Shown: positions 1 through 11,347, counted from the stretch's first letter. The stretch: 64,000 nt of DNA from Cercophora sp. LCS_1 (GCA_036250225.1 JAPZLL010000022.1:124001-188000), one strand, 5' to 3'. Notes: generated by a model not told the origin, from the sequence alone. Numbers and translations are program-made.

Positions 1-193
1 AAAAACACCGCATCTACATTGTGGGGAGTACGTCTCAGCCTGATATTTTTGTCTCCCAACTTATCTCTGACTCAACGCAGCAAACGATCGCGACCTCAAG
101 CGAAGGATCCGCAAAGTCCCCGGCGTGCCCATCATGTCCGTCGCCAAGGGCAAGTACGTGATTGAGAGACTGCCGGGTGCCCCGACGACGTGA
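1..193 (+). CDS. FCF1: FCF1 rRNA-processing PIN-domain protein, 3' end only
   Basis: This is the C-terminal end of Fcf1, the PIN-domain protein of the small-subunit processome needed for 18S rRNA maturation in the nucleolus. The window opens inside an exon reading KHRIYIVG. A 53-nt intron follows at 28-80 (donor GTACGT, acceptor GCAG), then 81-193 completes TNDRDLKRRIRKVPG, PIMSVAKGKYVIERLP and a TGA stop at 191-193. The joined phrase IVGTNDRDLKRR is the conserved end of the Fcf1 PIN domain, and ERLP near the C terminus is also typical. Most of the gene, including the catalytic-like acidic residues, lies upstream of the window. The only uncertainty is the exact donor; GTACGT preserves the frame and the family motif. 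Confidence 0.9.
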
Positions 194-1750
194 AGAAGAT
201 TCTTCGGGCCAAACATTTCTGGGCAATGGGCACGCGACCAGCGGGAAATCCGAGCGGCCAATTGAGGTGTTATTGCTCCTCCCGATACAAAGTCGCGGCT
301 TGGCATCTTCGACCGCGGCCGGCCCCATCGCGATGGTTACAGGGCCAACTACACATGGCGGTATCATGAAATTCGAGGTGTGACATCATGGGTTGGGCGT
401 TGAGGCGCATAGGGCTTTCGTCGGAACAGGGCCACCATGGCTTGTATGTATGTAGTTCGATAGACAGGAAAAGCCTTGCCGTTAGAGCCGTCTTGGCGGC
501 ATGTTGCTTCTGATATAGATCTCCGCGGAGGGGACAGAAAACATGACTGGATTGACAACCAAAGACAAAGCGCTGCGCCATGTATGGCTCTTGCTTTCCA
601 GAGCCTTCGTCATTCCCCAGATATATCCTGTCTCGCGACCCAAATGACCAAGTATCCTTGGGTCGGCTGTCCAGATCGTCGTGCTTGTTCGTGTTCCATC
701 GCGCCGAGGGCCAAGGGTCACTACCCGCGAACCACTTTCCTGATCGATCCCCCTACGAAATCCCCCTCCACCCCTGATTAGATTTGTGCACCCTGTAAGG
801 ATTCAGAAAGCAAGCTCGGCATGCATTTTACGTCCCCGCGTAAATCCGAGAGGTGAGAGCTCGCTCTTCCAGAGTTGCGAAAAGTGCAAGGCCAAGCTTT
901 CAAAGATTCCAAATTTAACAGTGATATATGCACATACGGACTCTTGCGCTCACGATGCTTACGTGGACGGGGTTTTCTTGAAGACCCGCCAGGGGTCCGG
1001 GTGGACCTGCATCAACAAGGCAGGGTGTTTTGTTCCCAGAACACTAGGAATACCCACGACAATCTTCTGTCTTTACGATCTCTCGCTAGTAGGGGTTGTT
1101 TTGCTGTTGAGCGCGTCACATTGCACAGCCCGACATCCTGGGTACCTAGCAAGGAAGAGGAGAATAGGCTTATCGACCGAATCGTCCGCCGAGAGACCCT
1201 GTGTGGTTTTGAGACAAACCCCCAGGCCAAAGAGGCCCGTAAAAGTCGACGGGCGAGAGTAACATTTATCATCACCTGATCATCGTCATTTTCGTCGGGT
1301 GCTTCATCCGCCGCTTCGAGTTGGAATAAGTATTTTCCAGCGTAACAGCGGCATCTCGGTGTTGTGCCGGTATTGACAAAACAAAAAAGACAGAGTTCTG
1401 ACTAAGAACCCCCAACGTCGGCCGAGCACCTGCAACTGCACGGCTGTAGCCCTGCCGGGACAGGGACTGTCTGTCACCTGTGTTCGAGAACTGATAGCCA
1501 TCAACTCTTGTGTACATTTACAGCCCCTGGCAAGGCCTTGTCTGCCCGTGGAAAATCAGGTAAATAGCTTCCATCGTCGTCTTCCATCGCCGCACTTGAC
1601 TTGCACAACCACCGCCCCTCAATACCTAATTCCCTTTTCTTCCTGGTTGCTGCGGGCAAAATACCGCGAGACGTATTTATGATGTCGTATCTAACCTTTC
1701 AAGCACCCCTTTCGGTCAAAGACCGAGGCTACCTAACCCCGTCAACAGCC
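194..1750. other. Intergenic: FCF1 3' flank and upstream region of the Zn2Cys6 factor
   Basis: About 1.5 kb with only short overlapping open frames and no recognisable protein motif. It should hold the FCF1 3' UTR and the promoter and leader of the downstream transcription factor. Near the factor there are two alternative in-frame ATGs (1679 and 1682) in a weak context. I see no repeat or RNA gene. Confidence 0.6.
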
Positions 1751-4452
1751 ATGTCGAGTCCCGATGGTGACCTCTCAATGCCTGGGTCCCGGGATGGCTC
1801 TATCCCCGAGCCAGACCCGCAAATTTCGACCGAGAGTCAAGAGCCACAACCCAAAGTCAAGAGGACTAGGATTCTTCTCTCATGCGCGCCCTGCCGGATT
1901 AGCAAGCTCAAGTGTGAGTTATCACGATCTCACCAGTGCGTGTGCTTCGTCATCCAGCATTCTGACATTCCCCCAGGCGACCGGCAGCAGCCATGCAGGC
2001 AGTGCGTGAAAAAGGGTCGGGTGGATAGTTGCGTGTATGCCCCCAAGCCTGAAAAGCCTGTGGCCCAGCCACGGAGCATGACGGCTCGCCTGAAGCGTCT
2101 GGAAGCCATGGTCCGCGGTATGATGGATGCCGGCGAAGGTGACGGCGAAGGAGTCGCGGCTACGCTTCGCGAGCGTCAGCAGCGTCAACCAAACGCCAAT
2201 GACTCCAACAATAAAAGGGAGCAAGCGAGCGGTCAGGTTGTGTTTGGTCGGGCAACCACCTATGTTGGCGCAACACACTTTCTCGCCATGCTGGACGATG
2301 TCAGTGTCTTTCAAGCCCCGACTCCCCGGTCAGTTATGATGCTGACAACTCGACAGATCGAAGACCTCAAGAGCTATTTTGACGACGACGAAAATGATTC
2401 GGTTGACGGGCTATCGCCAGACCAGGTTCAAGAGCCCTCTGACACGGATCTGCTGTTGATGTCGGCGAGCGGGCCAATGAGCAAGCGGGATATCATCAAC
2501 ATCCTCCCAAACCGTCAAGTTGTTGATCGCCTCGTCCAACGGTACTTCGGTGCAGGCTCGCCCACCCAGCCTCTCGTACACAGGCCGACCTTCCTGAGGC
2601 AGTACAACCAGTTCTGGGAGAACCCTTACGACACACCAATGGAGTGGCTGGCCCTCCTCCTCATGGTTATGGCCCTTGGCACCTTCTTCTCCATCTACTC
2701 TGCACCCCACGAAGTCAGTTACCCTGGAGGTTCCGCGCCAATCGACATGTATAGGAGATACCGCGCTGCCGCTGGCTGGGCTCTCGTTGCTGCGAAATAC
2801 ACGTCGCCCTGCATGGTCAAAATGCAAGCGTACACGCTCTATGTCACGGCTGAGTTCATGACCAACCGTGCATCCTCGGCCAACTGCTATGTGCTTTCAG
2901 CCGTTGGAATGCGGCTCATGCTGCAGATGGGCTTGTAAGTGAAAATCGTCTGTTTTTTTTCCTCCTTCGTATGCGTGGGGATATCCTAGCGGCGGTCAAG
3001 TCCCACAGCAGAACGTCCGACTAATGTTCGTCAAAGACACCGCGATCCGAGCAGGCTGCCAAATATCTCGCCTTTCGACGGCGAGATGAGGAGACGCATG
3101 TGGCATCTGGCCAGCCAAATCGAACTCCTTGTATCTTTCCACATGGGCTTGCCCAGTATGCTGAACGGGCTCGAGAGTGACGTTGTCCTTCAGTCAAATC
3201 TCAGCGACGAGGACATTTATCCCGGGATGACCTCGCTTCCACCCTCGAAGCCGGATTCTGAACCCACCACCATGACGTATGCGAGGTGTAAAAGCGCCAT
3301 CTGCGTCGTCTTCGGCCAGATCGCTGCCCAAACAAACTCGACAACCGTTCCTGCTTACAGTGAAGTCATGCGGCTTGACGCTCTCCTGGAAGAGAAATGG
3401 AAGCAAGTTCCGTCATTCTTGATGATGAAACCGCTTGCCGACAGCGTTGGCGATCTCCCGGTGACTGTCCACCAGCGGTTTGGGCTGGCATCATTGTACC
3501 AAAAAAGCAGATGTGTTCTACACCGTCGATACATCACTGAGGCCAGTCCCAAAAAGGAGCACGCTTACTCGCGTCGCGTTTGCCTTGATGCCGCTATTTC
3601 CATGCTTGGATACCAGGAGGCGATGCATCTGGCGACTCTTCCAGGAGGCTCATTGCGAGATCAGGGGTGGTTCCTTGCGGCTTTGGTTACCTATGATTTT
3701 TTGATTGCAGCCACCATCATTTTCATTCTCTATCAGAGCAAAACATACGAGGACGACGAAGCCTACACTAACGCCGGATGGCGCGGTGACGGAGGACCCC
3801 TCCGGCCAACTAAAGGTGACCTTCTCGAGGTTTTGCGGAGATCGCATCAGATCTGGGTTGCGGTAACCAAGGAGACGCCAGTGGCAAAGAAAGCCGCGGA
3901 CATGCTAGAAACGATGCTCAGGAGAATAGACGAAGCAAGCGAGAAGAAGGCCTTGAACGGCGAAAGCCAATCGCAATTTTTGCAATGGCAACGACAATCC
4001 ACACTCGCTGACACTGGGTTGGCAAACCCTCAGGTCGGTGTTTCACTGAACAGTACGTCTCACCCCCTCTTCCCTACTCTTTGTGTAGCAGACGGTGACC
4101 GTGATGCTGGTGTCATAGAACAACCCTGGTCGACCAGCTTCAGTCCAGGCGAGACGAGTCAACCAACGTTGCCAATCGATGATGCGCTGGCTCGCCAGCT
4201 CATGCTCGATGAAACATCGTGGCTCGACCCCGGAGTGTCAGTCGGCGATGTGGACTGGGTAAGGTTACCGTCCTATTAAGGGTATAGGTTGAGTCACTAC
4301 TGACGCCGGGGAACAAGAGTACCTTCGAGAGCGCGCTCAGCGCCAATGGCAATCCGCATCTTGACATGCCGCTTGCTGGATGGACGCAATTTGAAAGTAC
4401 AAACGACCCACCCTTCGCAAATTTGGGCTATCCTGGGCTTTATGGGTCTTAA
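1751..4452 (+). CDS. Zn2Cys6 fungal transcription factor with fungal-specific trans domain
   Basis: Predicted 825-residue nuclear regulator. The Zn2Cys6 cluster spans residues 45-73 with spacing C-X2-C-X6-C-X5-C-X2-C-X8-C (CAPCRISKLKC, DRQQPCRQC). A Lys/Arg-rich linker with a short heptad-like stretch (TARLKRLEAMVRGM) follows, then a fungal_trans middle-homology region with the diagnostic GLHRDPS and EMRRRMW phrases. Exons are 1751-1913, 1977-2934, 3037-4258 and 4318-4452. The last intron removes a premature stop at 4277-4279 and adds STFESALSANG through to LYGS. The start at 1751 was chosen for its GCCATGTC context; 1679/1682 are in frame upstream. A 36-nt GT-AG stretch at 4053-4088 could be one more tiny intron. 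The target genes cannot be told from sequence. Confidence 0.85.
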
Positions 4453-6026
4453 ACGAGGCTGCGACTTCGACTTGGTGCAAATCTGCTGGCAGCCTGTGAT
4501 CAAATGTGAGTAACCTGGTAGAGCTGCTGGGACGGAGAGATGGCGGAGTGAAGGGACAACGGTTGTCAACTTCGGCGCGATGTACTACCATCCCATGAAT
4601 TCTAGGTGGATCGTGAAAGGGACCCTCCACTCGTCAAACTGCGCACCGGTCTCATCACCGCCTTTGCGTCCGCGTGACATGACGCCCAGCGCTTTGCAGC
4701 GACATCGGGCCATTCGTCAAGGAAAAAGGACCCTTGGCTCGCGGGTGAATCAATGCAGAGGAGCAGCGAGTTACGTAGTGTCTGCTCACCTGTCCCTATT
4801 GTAAGCCTCAGTCGACATGACGCTATCCGATGCCCCTTTCCCCGCATTCCTTCTTTGTCGCTGGGCTCATGCAAAGGGCGGGGAACGTGGACGGTTACGT
4901 GCTCTCGGTAACGCCTAGCTGTGGTGTCCGACTGTGTCCGCTAAGTGACCTCGAGTCTTCTGCCCAAGATTCACTTTCTCTAAGCTTTCATGCCTTTGCC
5001 TCCCATCCGCGGAGATGCCAGTCCCGTTGGCGGTTTCGTGACCAGTTGCGCAACCCCGAATGACGGGAATGGAGACCGTGGCCTGCCCAGAGGGCATTAG
5101 CGGCCCATTTTGTACGTAATTGAAAACCGTGTCGGCGCCCGAGTTTCCAGCTGTTGGATTCGAACCTCACCCACCAAGCGAGCAACGCGGGCTTCACAGG
5201 TTCCCCCAGGTGACCCGCCACTGCGAACACACCGTGTGCTACCGGAGACTTCAACAAGGCCGTACTATGGTGGCGTGGAGCGACAGGAGCGACCCGGATG
5301 TTACCGAGCGAGGGCGACGATGAGTCGTCGACGTTGGACGCGGTTTCGGTGGCGGGAAAGTACCATCTGGAACCGACCGATACATCGGGGGCAGCTTCTG
5401 GCGGTATGACTGCTTCCTTCTGCAGGGCCGCAGGCACGCACGCTGCGTTGTCTCCGGCTCAACCTAGGAGAACAGACGAAGGATGTTGTTGCGGCGCCGA
5501 GCCCCGAAGTATACCAAGCCCCACCAGAAGCGAAAGCCGACCCAAACGGAGGCTCGATACGGAAGGTCTCAGGTAACAGGAACCTCTAGCTGCATGTGAA
5601 CTGGGACCTCGTCAAAGGGTTGAATTTTGGGTTCGATGACACAAGAGGTTCGTTTGTTGATTCTTAGGTAAATCTAGTCAAAAGTGGTGAGGAGGAAATT
5701 GGACATGCGAAACAACACTCCAATCGAAAAGTTTGGATAGGGACGGGCCAATGCGCCTGGACCGTTCTTTCCGCCCCTGCGTCATGCCCGGAACGCAAGG
5801 CAAAGCAAGCACTGGCTGATGTGAAGTCTGCTCCCTCCTTATCTCTCGCCCCGAGTTAATTCCTGGTAAACACCCATGGTGACTCCTTCACTTGGAGTCG
5901 ATGGCATTCTGTGCGGATGGTACGACATGACAATCAGACTTTGATCGATGGTCTCGACCTTCCTCAACCCTCGTGGACTAAATGGTATCTTCCCGTACAG
6001 TCCTGCCTCTGGGGTGACACTGTGGT

Positions 6027-6057
6027 TGTTCCCTACTTTGTTCCCTACTTTGGGAAC
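6027..6057. repeat. Two-copy 12-bp tandem repeat overlapping a small inverted repeat
   Basis: The unit TGTTCCCTACTT occurs twice head to tail at 6027-6050. The second copy forms a perfect 6-bp inverted repeat, GTTCCC and GGGAAC, separated by 6 bp at 6040-6057. It is too small to be a mobile element; it may be chance or a protein-binding site upstream of nmr. Confidence 0.6.
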
Positions 6058-6934
6058 GAAAGTTGATATTTGCCATCCTGTTTGTGGATGGGAGCTCGAC
6101 TTTTTGGCTGGGTGGTGCTAAGCATGCACTCTCTTGGATGGCGCTGAATGGGCCCTTGGTAGCCAGTTCCCTGTGCCACGACAACGATGAAAATAGCCCG
6201 ATTGGCCAGTAAGCTCGTCATCATCGCCCGGGAGTGTGAAAGCTGCACCTTGTCGACCGACCAGCAAGGTGCTCTCCGTATCATGGAACTGGCGACCTGG
6301 ACACAAAAAAATATGTCCATGAAGATGCTTGTTTTGCGCCAAGATGCCACCTTGGCCAGCCCTCTGTCCAGTAACTTGATGAGTTTCCTCCACGCCTCCA
6401 AGGACGGTTTTCAATATCCAGACATTTTAAAGCTAGGATCATCGACCCATACCACCCCTGAGCAAGGAACCACTTGTCTGATGCTCTGGGGACGGCTTTT
6501 CATGTCATCCGCTTGGCAGGTTTTTTTCCTTGTGGATTCGACCACCGCACTTTCCCGTTTGCCAGCCCCATCTCCCCCGAGCGTCCCCATGAAATAGCTG
6601 CATGAGAGAAAACTGTGGAGAGGGGACAGCTCTAGACCGTGAAACCGGGGCTTGGTTGGTTGTAGCTCGTGTCTTTCGTTGCCTCTCTTTGTTAGCCCTC
6701 AGCCTATATCGAGCCGGGTTGCCCCTTGCTGTTCAACGGTGCTCGTTCCGTTCCCACAGCTTTCTTCCACCGAGTCCCAAGCCGAGCCAGCTTATCTTCA
6801 GCCCATCTTTTGTTGTTCCCACAACCAAGACATTTCTTCTGGAAACCTCCCCAGATCTTGCCGTCTTGTCAACTTGCGCCGAGCAGTTCTTGAGGGTTCT
6901 GAGCCATAGTCAGCCATTTGACGTCCTTCTGGCC

Positions 6935-7022
6935 CTATCGCTTTCCTATCGGTTCCCCTGTCCTCCACAGCACAACAGCCAAGGTCGCCCCGCAATCGCC
7001 AATGAACCCCGCCAAAAGATAA
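6935..7022 (+). promoter_or_regulatory. Cluster of candidate GATA-factor sites upstream of nmr
   Basis: CTATCG (reverse complement CGATAG) occurs at 6935-6940 and 6946-6951, and AGATAA at 7017-7022. All fit the HGATAR consensus bound by NIT2/AreA GATA factors. They lie about 400-480 bp before the nmr start. Because nmr restrains NIT2, autoregulation would make sense, but short motifs like these are common by chance. Confidence 0.3.
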
Positions 7023-7250
7023 AGGTCAGGGCAATCAAGGGCACTTTTTTTTGGCGTCCATCTGTGATACGGCATCCGGTTTCCGCCCCGGCTCGCGAGC
7101 CATTTGGGCCTGCCAGATCTGTGCCAGCTACCTAGCAGGAAGCAGCGGAGCAGAGGGATACCCGTTTGCGCAACCCGGCCAAGAGTGGGAACCCTCTTTC
7201 CCGCGGCGTCTTGGTGCGATCTTCTCCTTTCGATCCGCTTGCCATCGTGC

Positions 7251-7349
7251 ATGGCTTCGCCCTTCCTCCCTGGCCCTGGTTCCTCTAGACTCCCAAGACA
7301 ACAACGCGAGCGCGACAAAAGAGAAATCCGGGAAACCTTTCCCACCTAG
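7251..7349 (+). promoter_or_regulatory. Upstream ORF in the nmr leader
   Basis: An ATG at 7251 opens a 32-codon frame (MASPFLPGPGSS...) closed by TAG at 7347-7349, 68 nt before the nmr start codon. No splice signals that would obviously remove it are apparent. If the mRNA begins upstream of 7251, it could reduce nmr translation. The peptide shows no motif, so any effect would be through ribosome scanning. Confidence 0.4.
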
Positions 7350-7417
7350 TCACGAGGCATTTTGGGAGGAGTACTTGGTTGTAAAAACTACCGAGTCGCT
7401 ACCGCCCGAGCACTCCA

Positions 7418-8842
7418 ATGCCAGGCGAGACCATGTCGACAGAACTTGCCCTCAGGCCAGCGCCGAGGGAGATCAAAACCACAAGCAATGGCGCCCACGA
7501 AGAGCGGAGGCATAAGCACTCGAGATCCTCGTACTCGGAAGTGTCGCCACTTGCCTCGAGGAATAATTCACTAACTTTCCGCCCCGCTAAGCGACCTATG
7601 ACCTCGCCCGACAAGACTATTGCTGTGATCAACGCCAGCGGCCGGCAAGCAGCCTCCTTCATTCGAGTGGCCACCGCCGTCGGCTACCATGTCCGGGCTC
7701 AGTTGAGGAATCTTGAGGGCGTTGTGGCGACCGAGGTAGCGACAAATCCGCACGTTACCGTTCTTCGAGGGGAACTCTACACCAAAGACCGACCTGCCGA
7801 CAAAGCAGCTGTTGATGTGACAAAAAACGGCCCTATCTCCGGCATCGGCGTCAACCACGCTTTGATCTCGGAACTGTTCCGCGGCGCCCAACTGGCATTC
7901 ATCAACACCACATTTTATGGCGACGAACTCAAAATTGGCGAGGCCCTTGCCGACGCTGCCAAAAAGGCTGGCATTCAGCATTACATATACTCGTCGATGC
8001 CCGATCACAAGGCCTACAACAAGGGCTGGCCTTCATTGCCTCTGTGGGCATCCAAGCACCAAGTGGAGGAGTACGTTCGGAAAATTGGCCTTCCGGCGAC
8101 CTTTGTCTACACGGGAATCTACAACAACAATTTCACGTCGCTACCCTACCCCCTGTTCGAAACGGACCTGCAGCCGGATGGCTCCTGGGTTTGGCAAGCG
8201 CCTTTTCACCCGGATGCCAAGCTTCCCTGGCTTGACGCGGAACACGATGTTGGACCCGCGATCCTTCAGATCTTTAAAGATGGCGTGAAGAAATGGGGGA
8301 ATGGCAAGCGCATTGCCCTTGCCTACGAGATGCTCACCCCCAAGGAGGCCTGTCGTGTCTTTTCGAGAGGAGTTGGCCGGCCCGTTCGGTACGTGCGCGG
8401 TTCGATCGAACTCAAAGTCAAGATCCCGGAGGGATATCGTTGCCAGCTGGAAGCATTAGAAGAGCTCTACTCGCTTAAAAATGACGACCCAAGGAAGCAA
8501 CCACCGTACTTTGGCGACCAGGAACTGGAAGACAGTTGCCCCAAGGTGGCATTGGAACTCTGGGAGGGACCGCGGGGCTTGGAGGAGTATGCCAGGGAGG
8601 TATTCCCCTTGGAGGAGCAGGCAAACGGACTGACATGGATGCTGGAGGAGGATGATGGAGGCGGAGGTGACTACCATGCCGGCAACGGCAACGGCCATGC
8701 GCATGGTAATGGGCATCTTTACCACCACCAGAACGGCGGTCTCAGCCCGGCGCAGGAGCAGGACTCGGATGGAGATGATGACGACGAGGGTCTCGTGATG
8801 AAGGCGGGTCGAAAGAGGGACGAGGAGGAGTGGCTAGCCTGA
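7418..8842 (+). CDS. nmr: Nitrogen metabolite repression regulator NMR (NmrA family)
   Basis: Predicted 474-residue intronless regulator of the atypical short-chain dehydrogenase fold. NmrA proteins bind NAD(P) without catalysis and restrain the GATA factor AreA/NIT2 when ammonium or glutamine is plentiful. After a roughly 60-residue N-terminal extension, the Rossmann motif reads TIAVINASGRQAAS near residues 66-80. Family phrases follow: HYIYSSMPDH, TFVYTGIYNNNFTS, PWLDAEHDVGPA. Length and the extended C terminus resemble the Neurospora nmr product rather than the 352-residue Aspergillus NmrA. The tail has a His/Gly/Asn-rich patch (GNGHAHGNGH) and an acidic stretch before a basic AGRKRDEEEW end. 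A second in-frame ATG at 7433 is also possible. The leader has an upstream ORF and possible GATA sites. Confidence 0.95.
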   Translation: MPGETMSTELALRPAPREIKTTSNGAHEERRHKHSRSSYSEVSPLASRNNSLTFRPAKRPMTSPDKTIAVINASGRQAASFIRVATAVGYHVRAQLRNLEGVVATEVATNPHVTVLRGELYTKDRPADKAAVDVTKNGPISGIGVNHALISELFRGAQLAFINTTFYGDELKIGEALADAAKKAGIQHYIYSSMPDHKAYNKGWPSLPLWASKHQVEEYVRKIGLPATFVYTGIYNNNFTSLPYPLFETDLQPDGSWVWQAPFHPDAKLPWLDAEHDVGPAILQIFKDGVKKWGNGKRIALAYEMLTPKEACRVFSRGVGRPVRYVRGSIELKVKIPEGYRCQLEALEELYSLKNDDPRKQPPYFGDQELEDSCPKVALELWEGPRGLEEYAREVFPLEEQANGLTWMLEEDDGGGGDYHAGNGNGHAHGNGHLYHHQNGGLSPAQEQDSDGDDDDEGLVMKAGRKRDEEEWLA

Positions 8843-9383
8843 GAAGGTTCTCCCTGCTTGTTTTGACTGTTCTACTGGGCTGAAGCTCGTCGTCTTCAAG
8901 GGCGAAACGAGCCTACATCTTTTATGTTTGCAACGGTTGCATTGTTCGGGCGTGCGAAGGGTCGGATCGGGTGTCAAAAAGACGAAAAAAATTTATTGGA
9001 TTTTGGGGCACTGGCCAAGGTTCGGACGGCGAGGCGGTGTTTACTTGCGACTTCATAAAACAGTGTTTCTGGTGGCATCTGATTCGCCAGACTGGCTGGC
9101 ATGTTTGCCTTGAGAGTATGGCTGCAATGTTGGTAGGAAAAGATAAGCCAGAGAGCGCCTTGCCATTTCGCATTGTGCCATATTCATCAACCCTTTGCTT
9201 GAGGTTCTTTCAACACTATGTGAATGCATTGTGTCCATGTCCAATCCTCAAGGTAATTACGCATTACCGCCCAACGCTAACATGCAGTCGTCACCATATA
9301 TTACATATATGTACATCGGCTCTCATGACATCCACAAGCCCTGTCCCCGACATTACACATCCATGCCCAGTGTTCCCAGGTGT
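8843..9383. other. Convergent intergenic region between nmr and ERG2
   Basis: About 540 bp between two converging stop codons. It should carry both 3' UTRs. No gene, RNA or repeat is visible. Confidence 0.6.
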
Positions 9384-10142
9384 TTAAAATTTTCCAACCA
9401 ACAAGTTGGCAATCATCTCCCTGCCAGTGACAACGGACGTGCGCCATAGGGTAGGGAAGTCAAGGGTGCTGCTGAGTGTGTCCGCATACCCGAAGAAGAG
9501 CATGGGGGGGATCCAACCGCGGGCGTACTCGAGAGCAAAGCAGGAATCGGGCATCTTGTACTGCTTGACCTCGCCGCGCTTTAGGTGGTGCATGCTGCCG
9601 GCAGGGTAAACCTCGGGCTCGTACTCGCCCGGCTTGTATGCGGTCTGGGTGCCAGTCAGGATGTGGAAGTAGTCATCGGCCGTGTGGCGACCCGTGTGGC
9701 CCTCGGTGCCAACTGCTGTGCCAAAGATGATGAGGTACTCGGTAATGCCTGCTTCCTGTCAGACTTATGTTTGGGGGGACATGAAACTGCGGTGATGGAG
9801 AGAGAACGTACTGGCATGGAGAATATACATTGCGCCCATGGCACCGCCGGCGTTGTTGAAAACCCACTCTTCGTCGTGGTTCATGTGGCTTGCTGTGGCG
9901 GGGCGCACGCTCAGCTCATCCATGATGTACTTGACGATGGAGCGCGTGTCATTGCCGTGGGCCTGGATGGCGCGCGTTTGAAGATCCTGGAGGTGATCGA
10001 GCTCGAAGATGTAAAACTTCTCGAGGTTCTGCTCCAGCATGTAGTACACGGGGTAGAGAGCGCCAATGAGGATGGCGAAGAACTTGAGCCAGCCGGTGAT
10101 GCCGCCGCTGGGGGCGGCCTGGGACGTCCGTGGAGGGGCCAT
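9384..10142 (-). CDS. ERG2: ERG2 C-8 sterol isomerase
   Basis: Predicted 231-residue endoplasmic-reticulum enzyme of the ERG2/sigma-1-receptor family that moves the sterol double bond from C8 to C7 (fecosterol to episterol) in ergosterol synthesis. Exons on the minus strand are 10142-9812 and 9748-9384; the 63-nt intron (9749-9811) starts GTACGT and ends GCAG. Splicing at this acceptor gives HASITEYLIIFGT, the conserved family phrase, followed by GTEGHTGRHTADDYF. A single membrane segment lies near the N terminus (ITGWLKFFAILIGALYPVYY). The C-terminal GYADTLSSTLDFPTLWRT is also typical. The start is the first ATG in frame, and length is normal for the family. Its divergent neighbour is CSL4, 1.2 kb away. 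Confidence 0.95.
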
Positions 10143-11347
10143 TTTTGGGGGATGTGAGGTCAGGATGAGGCCGTAGGCAAACCTCGGACTGGAGAGGATG
10201 GGGCTAGATGGGTTATAAAGGATTGAGAGCGCAGGGAGCTCGCAAGGAACAAAATTTCAGGGACCGCGTCGCGCCGTTGCCCGGCAGGGGTAGTTGCTCT
10301 TATCGTTTATCGCCGGTTCTGGTAATTACCGGATGCTTGGTGCGGAAACTACCCCTGAATGTGGTTGGAGCCGGTTTTTGTCATCAAATCCCATCAATTG
10401 CTCATCACCGTTGAGATGCGCGGTCCCAATGGTGCATGCCAAAGTTACACAAAAAGTGACGGGATGTTCAATCGTTGGTTGTGTCGCTCATGATCGTATC
10501 ATTTGTGCCTTCCGGGTTGTCGAGTTTCCGGGCTCGGAGATAGGATGCACTGGTAACAAAGTGGAGTCTGATGTATTAATTTCACACTCTCCGTGAAATT
10601 CTTTGCGGGCTGTGCCAATGGCTCGCAAAATTTCGTCTAGCAGTTGGTTTTGCTGCGAATGTGTAATATTCCCATAAGGGTTTAGACTCCGATTGAAATG
10701 CGATGCCAAGGATTCCGGGAAATGTTTAACTCCACCATGGGGAGCGGAGAGACACAAGAAGGATTTGTTCGATTTGTGGTTCGTGATTCTACTCGGGGTC
10801 CGCGGGAAGCGACTTTGGTTTTCTGCTTGGCAGGTGGTTGTTGGTTCGTTGTATTCAGTGGGCTTCTGCAAATGATGCGAATCAAATCTTCCAGTCCAGA
10901 ACAATATTTGTTTGAGACCCATGAAATCTTGCCGATAAGATGGGGTTGGACCGGAGTTCGTTGATTTGTTTGGGCTCCCCATGAACAGAAGTTGTGTGTT
11001 TCACAGGGTCGTCGGTGATGCATGTCTTGTCAACAGTGCCAGGGTTTGTTTGCTTGTCGCCCGCCACAACCTGTGGAACATGTTTGTTGGAAGGAAAATG
11101 CTTTATTCATCCTAACCAAGTTGTCGATAGAAGAGCGTTCATCTAACTCATTTACGACCCAAGACCTTACTTATGTAGGTTGGCCATGACTGGAGCGAGA
11201 ACCCTGATAGCCAAGTCTTTGGAACAGAAAAAGTTTATCGGAGGCCTGTTGTTCTTATCGATAGGCTGATTACCAACCTCAGCCTTCTTTCTTTAGCCCC
11301 ACCTCCTCAATATCTGGGAATCATCGTCCAAGCACCTCAACAACACA
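10143..11347. other. Divergent promoter region ERG2/CSL4
   Basis: 1.2 kb between divergent start codons. A TTTATAAC stretch on the minus strand at about 10213-10219 lies some 70 bp before the ERG2 start and may act as its TATA element. No gene is supported; the open frames in 10488-11023 have no recognisable motif. Confidence 0.5.

Larger units (their letters stand above)
4453..7417. other. Intergenic: long upstream region and leader of nmr
   Basis: Nearly 3 kb without a convincing gene. Open frames here (for example 6187-6597 and 6602-7135) have no family motifs and lie in pyrimidine-rich sequence that looks like promoter and 5' leader. It contains a small tandem repeat at 6027-6050, a cluster of GATA-type motifs at 6935-7022 and an upstream ORF at 7251-7349, each listed separately. 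Confidence 0.55.

Noticed and set aside
1601..1750. Extension of the Zn2Cys6 gene upstream of 1751
   Set aside because: The open frame begins with TTG, and the ATGs at 1679/1682 have a weak context; 1751 fits the fungal consensus better.
5150..5190. B-box-like GGTTCGAATCC on the minus strand
   Set aside because: The flanking T stem does not pair and no A box lies at tRNA distance.
6602..7135. 177-codon frame upstream of nmr
   Set aside because: Pyrimidine-rich leader sequence, no motif, conflicts with the expected 5' UTR.
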